Of a stretch of DNA of 64,000 bases, positions 1 to 10,100 are shown piece by piece (the first letter of the stretch is position 1; every line of letters starts with the position of its first letter). The position numbers and the translations under genes were made by a program. The notes under the pieces are model-generated. The model ran no database searches and was not told where the DNA came from. It was given only the letters and a program-made list of their open reading frames with translations. Source of the DNA: Saksenaea vasiformis B4078 (Eukaryota > Mucoromycota > Mucoromycetes > Mucorales > Saksenaeaceae); the NCBI GenBank assembly GCA_000697055.1, contig JNDT01001273.1, positions 1-64,000 on the forward strand. Direction: 5' to 3'.

Positions 1-1909
1 GTACCAAAAAGCGGCAGATCAAGGAAATGAAGATGCGCATATTAAGCTTGGAGATATTTACAGATATGAAAAGGAAGACATCGACAAAGCTATTGGATGG
101 TACAAAAAAGCTGCGGATCAAGGAAATGAAGATGCGCATATTAAGCTTGGAGATATTTACAGTTATGACAAGAAAGACATCAACCAAGCAATTGAATGGT
201 ATCAAAAAGCAGCGGATCAAGGAAATAGACACATGCAAGTCAGACTTGGGGATATCTACAAATGGGAAAAGAAAGACATCGACAAGGCAAATGAATGGTA
301 CCAAAAAGCGGTGGATCAAGGACATGAACACATCGAATGGCACCAAAGACCAGTGTATTGGAAAAACGTAAATCTGCAAATCGAACTTGGAGATATCTAC
401 AGAAATAAAATAGGAGACATCGACAAAGCAATCGAATGGTACCAAAGATCAGAGTTTTGGAAAAACGTAGATCCGCAAATCGAACTTGGAGATATCTACA
501 GAAAAAGAATAGGAAACATCGACAAGGCAATTGAATTGTACCAAAAAGCGGCAGATCAAGGAAATGAAGATGCGCATATTAAGCTTGGAGATACTTACTA
601 TCATGGAAAGGAAGACATCAACCAAGCAATTGAATGGTACCAAAAAGCAGCGGATCAAGGAAATGAAGATGCGCAACGCATACTTGAATATATCTATAGA
701 TATGAAAATATAGACATCGACAAAGCGATTGAATGGTACCAAAAAGCAGCGGATCAAGGAGATGGAGATGCGCAACGCGATCTTGGAGATATCTACAGAA
801 AAAAAATAGGAAACATCGACAAGGCAATTGAATGGTACCAAAAAGCGGCAGATCAAGGAAATGAAGATGCGCATATTAAGCTTGGAGATATTTACAGATA
901 TGACAAGAAAGACATCAACCAAGCAATTGAATGGTATCAAAAAGCAGCGGATCAAGGAGATGGAGATGCGCAACGCATACTTGAATATATCTATAGATAT
1001 GAAAATATAGACATCGACAAAGCGATTGAATGGTACCAAAAAGCAGCGGATCAAGGAGATGGAGATGCGCAACGCGATCTTGGAGATATCTACAGAAATA
1101 AAATAGGAAACATCGACAAGGCAATTGAATGGTACCAAAAAGCGGCAGACCAAGGAAATGAATATGCGCATATTAAGCTTGGAGATATTTACAGATATGA
1201 AAAGAAAGACATCGACAAAGTGATTGAATGGTACAAAAAAGCAGCGGATCAAGGAGATGGAGATGCGCAATGCGATCTTGGAGATATTTACCTCAATAAA
1301 AAGAAAGACGTCGACAAAGCTATTGAATGGTACAAAAAAGCAGGGGATCAAGGAGATGGAGATGCGCAATATAGATTGGGAGAGATTTACAGAGATGAAA
1401 AGAAAGACATCGACAAAGCTATTGAATGGTACAAAAAAGTAGCGGATCAAGGAGATGGAGAAGCGCAATGCAATCTTGGAACTATTTACAAGAATGAAAA
1501 GAAAGACATCGACAAAGCTATTGAATGGTACAGAAAAGTAGCGGATCAAGGAGATAGAGATGCGCAAAAGACACTTGGATATCTTTACCTCGATAAAAAG
1601 AAAGACGTCGACAAAGCTATTGAATGGTACCAAAAAGCCGCGGATCAAGGACATGAATATTCAAGATGCAAACTTGGAAATATTTACAGAGATGAAAAGA
1701 AAGACATCGAAAAGGCAATGGAATGGTACCAAAAAGCAGTGGATCAAGGAAGTAAATATGCGCAACTCAAACTTGGAGATATTTACAGATATGACAAGAA
1801 AGATATCAACCAAGCAATTGAATGGTACCAAAAAGCGGCGAACCGACGAAATAAATATGCGCAACTCAGACTTGATGAATTAAAGAGAGAAGGATACAAA
1901 ATTGATTAA
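1..1909 (+). CDS. Sel1-like (TPR-like) repeat protein, 5' end outside window
   Basis: The frame is open from base 2 to the TAA ending at 1909, so the start lies upstream of the window. It encodes about 19 back-to-back units, nearly all exactly 33 residues (99 bp), each with the pattern YQKAADQG...A...LGDIY...KDIDKAIEW. This is the Sel1-like repeat signature (WY.KAA.QG, LG.IY), but the usual GxGV loop is shortened, giving 33 instead of the typical 36-44 residues. Unit 4 (299-439) is irregular and 47 residues long. Sel1 repeats form helical solenoids that usually act as protein-protein adaptors; the partner here is unknown. Neighbouring units are almost identical in DNA, which indicates recent amplification. 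The 3' flank resembles that of the second array ending at 4777, so the two loci are likely tandem paralogues, and an upstream MACPF-like part may lie outside the window (inference). Confidence 0.85.
   Translation, partial: YQKAADQGNEDAHIKLGDIYRYEKEDIDKAIGWYKKAADQGNEDAHIKLGDIYSYDKKDINQAIEWYQKAADQGNRHMQVRLGDIYKWEKKDIDKANEWYQKAVDQGHEHIEWHQRPVYWKNVNLQIELGDIYRNKIGDIDKAIEWYQRSEFWKNVDPQIELGDIYRKRIGNIDKAIELYQKAADQGNEDAHIKLGDTYYHGKEDINQAIEWYQKAADQGNEDAQRILEYIYRYENIDIDKAIEWYQKAADQGDGDAQRDLGDIYRKKIGNIDKAIEWYQKAADQGNEDAHIKLGDIYRYDKKDINQAIEWYQKAADQGDGDAQRILEYIYRYENIDIDKAIEWYQKAADQGDGDAQRDLGDIYRNKIGNIDKAIEWYQKAADQGNEYAHIKLGDIYRYEKKDIDKVIEWYKKAADQGDGDAQCDLGDIYLNKKKDVDKAIEWYKKAGDQGDGDAQYRLGEIYRDEKKDIDKAIEWYKKVADQGDGEAQCNLGTIYKNEKKDIDKAIEWYRKVADQGDRDAQKTLGYLYLDKKKDVDKAIEWYQKAADQGHEYSRCKLGNIYRDEKKDIEKAMEWYQKAVDQGSKYAQLKLGDIYRYDKKDINQAIEWYQKAANRRNKYAQLRLDELKREGYKID
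638..1231 (+). repeat. Higher-order tandem duplication: 2 x 297 bp (three Sel1 units each)
   Basis: Bases 638-934 and 935-1231 are adjacent 297-bp blocks, each holding three 99-bp Sel1 units in the same order (an RILEYIYRYENID unit, an RDLGDIY unit and an HIKLGDIY unit). They are nearly identical base for base. This is a block duplication on top of the simple 99-bp periodicity and suggests unequal crossing-over or slippage. Confidence 0.85.
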
Positions 1910-2234
1910 AATGATTGACGATTCTATTTTGTTTTTGGACATTGTGTCATGTAATCCGATAAGAAAAGAAAAGAAATAAACTTCCCTCAGCGTCTGTGCT
2001 CAATGGTTTGCTGTACTCTTTGGATAAAAGACTGTTATGCGTCCATCACTGCTGCATCCGGGAACATACAAATCTTGTATGTCTGGAAGTGCTTGTGCTT
2101 TTCCATTGTAAGATAGTGAGGCGCATGGCGTCTCGCGTCAGCTTATATGAACCTTGACGGGAACTAAATGGCGGCGTTCCGACCACTTGTGTTGATAAAA
2201 GGATGACAGACGCTACATCTTCTTCTTCTCCTCA
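1910..2234. other. Intergenic; 3' flank shared with second Sel1 locus
   Basis: No gene is seen. Shared words such as TTTTTGGACATTGTGTCATG and CATCACTGCTGCATCCGG resemble those downstream of the second array (about 4835-4975), showing that the homology between the two loci extends past the stop codons. Confidence 0.6.
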
Positions 2235-3748
2235 ATGACCTTGTACGACACGACAGAGAAATTATCATCGAATGTAATAAGACAAACTCATTTCTTCTAT
2301 GCGTGTTCAACAAATGTTTTTGACAGCTTACTCAATTGTTGACGTACGATGTTGTCAACCGATGTACCCGAGGTATCCATTTTGACGGATACACCGCCGA
2401 GTACTCTGCAATAGATATTGAAGAGGGAAAGGAAAATGTTCTAAGGCTCATTCAGACCCATCCTCCCGAAAATCCATTTGTGGAACATACGTGTACGAAT
2501 TTCATCCAGGCGGATACTTTCATGAACGAACTATTGATGGATGACAGCTTCCACCGCTCGCCGTCCAGAACGTTTGCCTATGATGCTGCTGCAGAAGTTA
2601 TCTGCAGTGCGCGTAAACAGTGCCAACCGACTTTTGGAGAAATCTCGGTTGAATACACCGTTTCGTATGTTTCTTGGGGAGAAGTAAGTGACAAAGCAGA
2701 CGTTTACCGATGGTTCAATTCATAGGACTCCTACAGGTACACCTGTCTTCGGAGTATGCCAAAGCAACGGACCGTTTCAGGAAAGCTGTGCAAAATGCTT
2801 TGAAGGAAGAAGCCAATAAGAAGAAGTATGAAGCCCTGCAAACTGTATTTGAGCGATTTGGATATTACTATCCGTCGAAAATCTTGCTTGGTATAGTGAT
2901 TAACATACGCGTAACGCTATATAACTCCCTCCATGGTACAGGTGGTCTACTCGCTTGTAAGAAAGAGAGTTCAAAGGTGCAGAATGGGAACGCGTGCGAA
3001 CTGGAAATTGAACGTAACACGGTCCGGTCCATTCGTCAGATAGTAGAAGACGTCGCGGATGTAATCAAAAGTTACAAAATCATTGGTAATATCCATCACG
3101 TATCTGTAACACTTACCGGACAAATTTATGGTAGGTGGTGACCCTGGATTATTTTTCGTGGATGGACCAGAAAGCTGGAAACAGTCCACTACGTCCGAAC
3201 CAGCCATCATCCAGTTCAAAGAAATGAAGCAGATATATAGCATTCTTGAAGATAATGAATGGCTTCAAGTAGAGGAGGTTTACGACAGGGCATTTTCCAA
3301 TAACGAGCTTGGACATGCGGTGGAAGAGAACCCCGCTGCGGTTTTCAAACAGTGTGTTAGAAGCAATGAGAGTATAGGAGACAATGTTGAAGACATAAGT
3401 TGGTTACAAGTTCTGGACCAGGGCAGCAATAGAGCCGTAGACAATGGACACGAAAGCTTGCAGAACGAACCTGACAAAGATATATTCAGCGATGACTCTG
3501 ATGATGACAGAAATACCAATGATATGAACATACGATCCAACGTTGTTAACCGAGACACTGAAGTGACATCAAACCATTCTAACGGTCTACCTGACCATGA
3601 AGGTATTTTGCACGGAGAAAAGCAAGACGCCCATCCGAGTAACAAAGCAGCCAATAACGAAAATGAACATGAACAGAGGCTGTCCAGCGATGGGGATCCT
3701 GAGGATGACGGCGATATTGACCATACCGACAGTAGAAAAAGCAGATGA
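2235..3748 (+). CDS. MACPF-like domain protein with acidic linker (likely 5' part of a MACPF-Sel1 gene)
   Basis: A five-exon model is supported by splice sites and continuous frame: 2235-2273, 2327-2683, 2737-2890, 2942-3085 and 3135-3748, with introns of 49-53 bp. ATG at 2235 is the only start that joins in frame to exon 2. Two features resemble MACPF (perforin-like fold) proteins: an aromatic-rich FERFGYYYP segment followed across the third intron by an LGG motif, and an IIGGDPGLFF...W segment created by the fourth splice, the GGD...W pattern usual near the end of the domain. The last exon is a long acidic Asp/Glu/Asn-rich linker ending in TGA at 3748. Just beyond it, remnants of the same linker style and Sel1 units continue in shifted frames, so the gene probably once ran into the array ending at 4777. 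MACPF proteins may be pore-forming or act in other ways; activity here is unknown. Family assignment is by motif only. Confidence 0.5.
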
Positions 3749-4006
3749 TCACAAACCTAAAGATGCGAAAGATGGACGCGAAGATACACGGAGTCATGAA
3801 GGAGGCGTAGACATGGACAGCAGAGGTGATATTAGCCTGCACGAAGATTCGATTGATTGAAACGATGAATGGAAGCAGTTCGAGCTTGGCGAGAAATATT
3901 ACCGCGGAATAGAGGTGGATAAATACTACGTCAAGGCAATCGACTGGTTTAAAAAAGCAGCCGATCAGGGAAATTCTGATGCAGAAACTACAGTAGACTT
4001 GGAGAT
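3749..4006 (+). pseudogene. Broken junction between MACPF-like part and Sel1 array
   Basis: Coding-like sequence continues after the stop at 3748 but not in one frame. The reading frame changes at the A5 run near 3736-3740, an in-frame TGA lies at 3858-3860, and the frame changes back near 3994-3998 inside a recognisable Sel1 unit (about 3879-4000). I looked for an intron that removes these lesions and found none with compatible phases. The region therefore looks decayed, or carries assembly errors. Confidence 0.5.
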
Positions 4007-4777
4007 ATGCACCGATACGGACGAGGTGCAGATCGAGACGATAAGAAAGCAGTTGAATGGTACAAAAAGGCGGCGTATCAAGGAAATGCCAATGCACAAA
4101 CCAAACTTGGGTACATGTACTGTAGCGGGCGTGGTGTAAATCAAGACAGTATTGAAGCAGTTGAATGGTACAGAAAGGCAGCAGATCAAGGACATGGAAT
4201 TGGACAATATAATCCTGGATGTATGTATCGGTATGGGTGCGGTGTGGAACAGGACAAGAAGAAAGCGAAGAGATTGCTCTCCAAGGTGTATGAATGGTGC
4301 AAAAATGCAGCTGATCAAGGAAATGAAGATGCGCAAATCACACTCGGATATATTTACTATAATGAAAAGTACGACATCAACCAAGCAATTGAATGGTATC
4401 GAAAAGCGGCGGATCAAGGAAATGAAGAGGCGCAAGTTCGATTGGGATATATTCACGAATGGGAAAAGAAAGACATCGATAAAGCAATTGAATGGTACCA
4501 AAAAGCGGCGAACCAAGGAAATGGCGATGTACAAGACATGCTTGGAGATATTTACTACTATGAAAAGAAAGACATCGACAAAGCAATTGAATGGTACCAA
4601 AAAGTGGCTGATCAAGGAAATGAACGCATGCAAATCGAATTTGGAGATATCTACAGACATAAAATAGGAGACATCGACAAAGCAATCGAATGGTACAAAA
4701 AAGCAAAGCGTAATGGAAATCGGTGGGGGGAAATTATGCTTCTTACTTTAAAGAAAGAAGGGTGGAAAATTGTTTAA
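4007..4777 (+). CDS. Sel1-like repeat protein (3' part of second locus)
   Basis: This 256-residue open frame contains about seven Sel1-like units. The first units are classical, with the GRGVNQD-type loop (RYGRGADRDDKKAVEWYKKA, CSGRGVNQDS); later units are the shortened 33-residue type found in the first array. The C-terminus (LKKEGWKIV) matches that of the first locus (LKREGYKID). The ATG at 4007 lies within a Sel1 unit, so it is probably not the ancestral start; the frame most likely was joined to the MACPF-like exons at 2235-3748. If expressed alone it would be a small solenoid adaptor. Confidence 0.6.
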   Translation: MHRYGRGADRDDKKAVEWYKKAAYQGNANAQTKLGYMYCSGRGVNQDSIEAVEWYRKAADQGHGIGQYNPGCMYRYGCGVEQDKKKAKRLLSKVYEWCKNAADQGNEDAQITLGYIYYNEKYDINQAIEWYRKAADQGNEEAQVRLGYIHEWEKKDIDKAIEWYQKAANQGNGDVQDMLGDIYYYEKKDIDKAIEWYQKVADQGNERMQIEFGDIYRHKIGDIDKAIEWYKKAKRNGNRWGEIMLLTLKKEGWKIV

Positions 4778-5864
4778 AACGATTGACGGTTTTTATTTTA
4801 TTTTATTGTTTTCTTAGTCTCTGTATTCCATTTGTTTTTGACGTTGTGTCATGTAATACGAAAAGAAAGACGTACATTTTCCTTGGCATCTGTGCTCATC
4901 ATTTTGTCCAGTCTTTGAATAAAAAGCATATGGTTTGCTGTCATGTGTCCATTCACTGCTTCATCCGGCAGTGCTTATCCATACAATTTATATTGCAAAT
5001 AGCAATGGAACGCGGCATTCATCTTTGGAGAAGTAATGTGCTTTGGATCACTTGGCATAGTTGAAGAGGCGCGGTTGAAGAAGGAAACCAGAAGTGGTAA
5101 AGGAATCGGTAGCTAGCGTGGGGCGTGGAGAAGGTACGGGAAAGAGAAACAGATAAGCGTTTCCGTAAGGTGTTAGAGGTGCAGCGCGGAGGAGAGAAGG
5201 ACTTGACGTAGGGAACGTAATGCCCGATGGAAGAGTTTTCCAAGGAAAGGCCATACTAAGGCCGAATTTTCTGTACCTAAATAGGAAACTCTACAGCAGG
5301 ATACTGCAGTTCCCTCAAACTCAAATGTTTCTGAGAGCTAACGGAATATAATGCCCGTTGTCGTCACTGAGCTGGTCTGAGTGATGAATGCGGTGAAGTA
5401 AGGCGCCCCAGAAAAGGCAAAGCGACCCGATTGACAACGTTCATTGAGTCATAAAGTATCTCGGACAACGCAATGCTATGAACAAAAAGTAGCTTAGAAG
5501 TAGCAGTACTTATTAAACGTCAGATTGTTCTAAATGATGGATATATTACAAAATAGCTAGTGGTTTTGCATGAAATCCGGATGATAGAGTGCCCATTGGA
5601 ATATTCCCTGTAAATTTCGACTACTATGTCTCCAATATGTATATCTATCCGCGCCTCATCCATAGAAGTACGGAATAACTGCCGTGAATGACTACGTTAT
5701 TGTCATTACCGCAGCGCATAGACATAGCCGCAGTATCAAAGGCACATCATATTTGGGACACAGATGAGTCACAGATGAGCCAAAATGACAGAGGTAAAAC
5801 AGGTACATGTTCCTATTTTTAGCCGAAGGATTTTTCTTCCTTTCTTGAACCACAGTGCAGCATA
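4778..5864. other. Intergenic region, no gene recognised
   Basis: About 1.1 kb between the Sel1 array and the RNA ligase. The first 200 bp repeat the 3' flank of locus 1. Open frames here are short and show no family features. The ligase promoter should lie at its right end, but no clear TATA element was recognised. Confidence 0.5.
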
Positions 5865-7126
5865 ATGACCAATCCCAGCGACAATGACCTTACTATACCA
5901 GATCTTCAACGATCAGCAGATGATCCCGATGATCATGACGTGATTAAGCGGCTGTATCAATTCGCGGACTCATATAAGAAGGAGCTTCGCCATAAGACAT
6001 ACAATGTAAACGATTCCTCGTGGGTGAGCTGGACCATGCGCGAGAGTGTTTACAGAAAGAAGAGGAACCAATGTCCCACCATGGCACGCGGCCTCTTTAC
6101 GACGATGCGTAAAAATAAACATGTGATAGTTGCACGGGGATACGACAAGTTCTTTAACGTCAACGAAACCACAGCTACCCAGGTAAATAGTAGCCCTAAA
6201 TACCAGCGACCATGCCCTTATGCTATTCCTAGTGGCATGAACTAGAGAAAGAGACAACAGGACCATATGAACTGACGGCAAAAGAAAACGGGTGTATTAT
6301 TTTTATAGCGGCAGTCCATAAGGATGCTGTAGTCGTGACATCAAAGCATTCGATCCCGGATCCCAAAGACGATGTGACCGCACATGGTGGTGTAGGCTAT
6401 CGCTGGTTGCTCAAGCACCTCAAATCAGCGGGAAAATCCGAGCAGGATCTTGCTCGATGGCTACTTGATAAGGACGTAACGTTGGTGGCAGAGGTACAGG
6501 TACCAACGCACCCGGGAGTAGGTACTGACGAAGGTATATAGCTTTGCGATGATGATTTTGAGGAACATGTTTTACCCTATTCCGAGAAGGATCGTGGACT
6601 CTACCTTCATGGTATCAATTACAACACTGCCGCTTTTCATACGCTTCCTATTGCCACGGTTCATCAAGTAGCCAAATCATTTGGCATGCGAACTGTTACA
6701 TACACCACGCATTCGGATATAAAAGCCATCAAAAAAGTGACTGAAGAAATGCAGCGTGCAAAGCTTTATGAAAATCGTGAAGTGGAAGGAATAGTGGTTC
6801 GCTGCAAACGTGGTGGGGAGGATTTCTTTTTTAAAATCAAGAATGAACACTATCTTATTTATCGAGAATACCGCGAAGTTACCAAGGCATTGTTAAACGT
6901 ATCATCCAGTGGAGTAGTCAGCATAAGAAAAGACAAGCATCCAAAGATCACGTATGAGAAGACGAGATACTATATCCAATGGCTGAGCCAGCGCGTCCGC
7001 GATCATCCTGAATGGTTCAAGGACTATGCGAAGAACAAGAACATCATAGAAGTCCGACAGAGATTTGAAAAGATATGGGAATCCGGGCATTTAAACTTTG
7101 GAGGAGATCCGGCTGAAAATGAATAA
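5865..7126 (+). CDS. RNL: Monofunctional tRNA-splicing RNA ligase (Trl1 ligase-domain homologue)
   Basis: Three exons: 5865-6182, 6233-6493 and 6542-7126; introns of 50 and 48 bp join in frame to give 387 residues. The protein aligns by eye with the adenylyltransferase domain of fungal Trl1: ARGLFT and IVARGYDKFFNV near residues 70-100, the lysine-nucleophile motif I as KENG just after the first splice, LYLHGIN, motif IV as VEGIVVRCK, and motif V in FFFKIKNEHYLIYREYREVT. It would seal 2',3'-processed exon ends of tRNA (and possibly HAC1-type mRNA) with ATP. Ascomycete Trl1 is a single ~800-residue protein with kinase and phosphodiesterase domains; this protein stops after the ligase domain, matching the separate ligase described for Mucorales. 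End-healing enzymes must be encoded elsewhere. The 3' end faces the Fanzor gene, 34 bp away. Confidence 0.88.
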
Positions 7127-7160
7127 AGACATGACGGTCATGCATTACAGTATCTGAACC

Positions 7161-10100
7161 CTAGGTCTCGTCTGTGACTGAAAAGAAGGGAGGTCAGGAT
7201 CGGGCTTAATGCCGTGTTTGCTTACTCTTACCTGACTTAGAGTTCCTAATAACTCCCGTCATGGCGACAGGTCCCGGTCCACTTAGCCTACATTGAAGAA
7301 AAGACATTAATTACAGAAAGCGAAAAACCATATACGTACTCTTTGTAGAGCTGCTGCGGAGGGTTCACGCACCTACGTAGCAAGTGAAATAAGTATAAGC
7401 AAAAGGATCCTGAGCAATACGTACCGATGGTAGGTGGCGCCGGGTACAAATGGTTTGCCAGCCGATAACTTGCTGGGATTGAATGGTGACAGAGTGCTCC
7501 TGTCGGCAGAGAGAAGATTGCTGGCGGATGCAAGGCCTATGGCCAGGGCTGCTTGTATGTCCCGATTTTGTGTCGTGTATCCAGCTTGATACGCGACGCA
7601 ACCTGGATTCACGCATTGTGATGCGCCGTTCACCCTCATCATTTTCCACTCGCCGTTTTTCTTCCTTCGGGCCTTTGGTCTCTCGACTCGTTCAAAACAA
7701 TAAACACAGAGCTGCGAACTTCTATGTTCGTTCGTCATAGATATTGGTACATGTCTGCGATGGCGTTTTCGGACCCATGCTCCACCTCGTTTGATGTGGC
7801 CTTTTAACCGGGAGCCAACTCCAGTACCCTGTGTTCCGATGGCCATGATAGGCATGACCTTTTGTACGCCACCTTTATCTCGGGTCACAGCTGTTTTGAC
7901 AAGCCTTCTCTCCTCCGCAGCAACTTGGTCGTAAACACGATCGGTGAATAACTGCTGTGTGCGTTTCTCGTGGTGCGCACGGTTCGAATGATAGAACTGT
8001 CGTAATTCATTGCGACAGCTTCTCTTCACCTAATATCAAATAAGATCAGATTAAAAGTAGGACGAAAACAAAAGAAAAATACCGCTTGTGACGCGATAAC
8101 CTGTTGAACTGTGATGGCGGCGGCAGACGAGGATTCTTGAAGCTTTTTTTCTATCTCATGAATCGCTGGTTGCCTCTTGAGTACAGAATGAGTATCGTAT
8201 TGTCCGATTACTGTTGGTACTGTACCTTTTTCCTCCTTTCGCGTTTCTTGCGAAATTTCCGACAAAAAGTCTTCTCCTCAAGATAGCCTGCCTTGATTTT
8301 TATCGGCTTGGGTAGCTTCAGCATTTCTTCAGTGATAGATGGAGTGGGGTGCGTACCACCGAATTTTTGATTGTAAAAGTCCAAGTGCAGAGCAGCACGT
8401 TCCGTCGTAATTGGGACAGTCGTCGCCAAGACTCTCAAACCGTAATCTGTTCCACTAAAAGTGATAGCCTTCTTGGAAACTTGAGAGGTTTCTTGACATA
8501 GGTTTCCGATATCTAAATACTGTGTACTGGCCTCGCAGCCTGGACGATCCCAGCTTTCGGGTTTACACATCTTAATCCTTTCTTTTTCCTCGTCTTCTTC
8601 GTCTTGATCATCGTTTTCTTGCTTCTTCTTCTCTTTCTTTAGTGTTTCAAGCCGCTGTTTTTAAAACACCTTAGTAGAATGCTCACTGTTGCGTATGCTT
8701 TCTTTCAGTCACCTTCTGCAAAATGTACCGTTCTCTGCGCTCGTCTGCGAGCTCTAATCGTATCCTGCTTAAATCGTGCAGCATCTTTGTACACTCCAAT
8801 CTAGATGCTTTTAAATCTTGGTAAGCCTCCGTCTGATGCTGTTTCTCTGCTGTTTCGGTTGTATGCGCTGCTTTTCGCTTCCGCTTGTCTCGTATTCTTC
8901 CCTGACTATTAGCCTTTCCTTTTTGGTAAACCTTGGTCCGAGATTCAACAACGTCTTCTATTTTCTTGAGATTTTTCTTGCGTTCCCTTTCAGCGGACTC
9001 CAACAGCTTTATCTTTCCCTTTGCGTCTTGCAGGGAAGCCGAGACTTTTGATATATCTGCATGCGATTCGTTCTCAAAGGAGGCAAGACTACCTTCTCGC
9101 CTGGATTTTTTTCTTGTCTCCTCGTAGTGAGATACCTCTATTTTCCGCCCTTTTTGAACATCTCCATCGATAACGGCTATTCCATGTGGTGTCACGGTGG
9201 TTCTCCAGCGAGGTTCTAACCCGCGATCGTGACATAGTTTCACAATTTTGTCTTTGTCAAAAAATGAACAAATAGTATCACACTTATTTGCTCGTGCTTG
9301 CGCCATGTTGTCAATTGTATTTCCGTCGGATTTGTATAGATCATATCGTGCTGATGTGGAACCAAATATCTCGTACATTGCCGCTGAATCTAGAGGAAGC
9401 GAATGCACGGAAGCGGGAGTGATCATGGGACAAATAGCCCCAGCAAACTTGGAGTATCCCACAGCGCAAAGAATTGCGTTTGATAGGGATACGAAACGAA
9501 GCCGCAAGGGAATTGCAGAGGTTGATCGTCCCTGGGGGATGTATGGCCGGAAAGCGTTAGCAAGCGTCAGCACAACATCTATTTCTCCCTTCACAAGTTC
9601 GTCATCGTCGTTCCACAGTTGTGTTACGTCGTTAGCTTTGACTTCCTCGTCTATATCTGCGGATAGTAATAGCTTCTTTGTGACAGCCTGGATCCTCGTT
9701 AGTCTTCTTCGGCTAGGCTCTTTCTTCACTTGTTCTGCCGCAGCTAGTTTCTCTCCTCCCTCTTCCTCTTCCTCCTCTTCCTCTTCCTTCTCAATCGCTT
9801 CTTCTATTGCCTCTTCGATCCCCTCATCCGTCATTCCGCGTACGTCAACAGTTTCAGACAGATCCTCAACTGTCTCCTCGAGCTGAATATTCTGTTCCGC
9901 GAGTAAGTATATCGATAATACTGTGTGCGATGTTACCTGTTTTTCTTCCTTTTTATCTTTCTTTTCGTCTTTCCTAGGTCTATACGTCTCTTTCAGACGC
10001 TCTTCCAGTCGTACGATTGCATCGCCGCATGACGCCTCGCGGCGTAACAGTATCGCTCTCCGATTGCCATTTTCTTCTTTGTTTAATTGTTTTTTCAGTC

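Noticed and set aside
449..1654. 401-codon open frame on the minus strand
   Set aside because: It is the antisense of the Sel1 array. The 99-bp periodicity keeps one antisense frame open by repetition; the composition is not that of a real protein.
2..1909. Regular direct repeats resembling a CRISPR array
   Set aside because: Units are contiguous 99-bp coding repeats without spacers, and the genome is eukaryotic.
3826..3878. 53-bp intron (GTGATA...AAGCAG) to remove the TGA at 3858 in the MACPF-Sel1 junction
   Set aside because: Splicing there moves the following Sel1 unit into a frame with an early stop, so it does not repair the gene.
8689..8720. Very short 32-bp intron (GTGAGC...) in the Fanzor gene
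   Set aside because: It would shift into a stop; the GTGACT donor giving a 58-bp intron (8655-8712) keeps frame.
9248..9886. 212-codon plus-strand frame
   Set aside because: Antisense shadow of the Fanzor Glu/Lys-rich region; it is a Ser-rich artefact of GAA/GAG codons.
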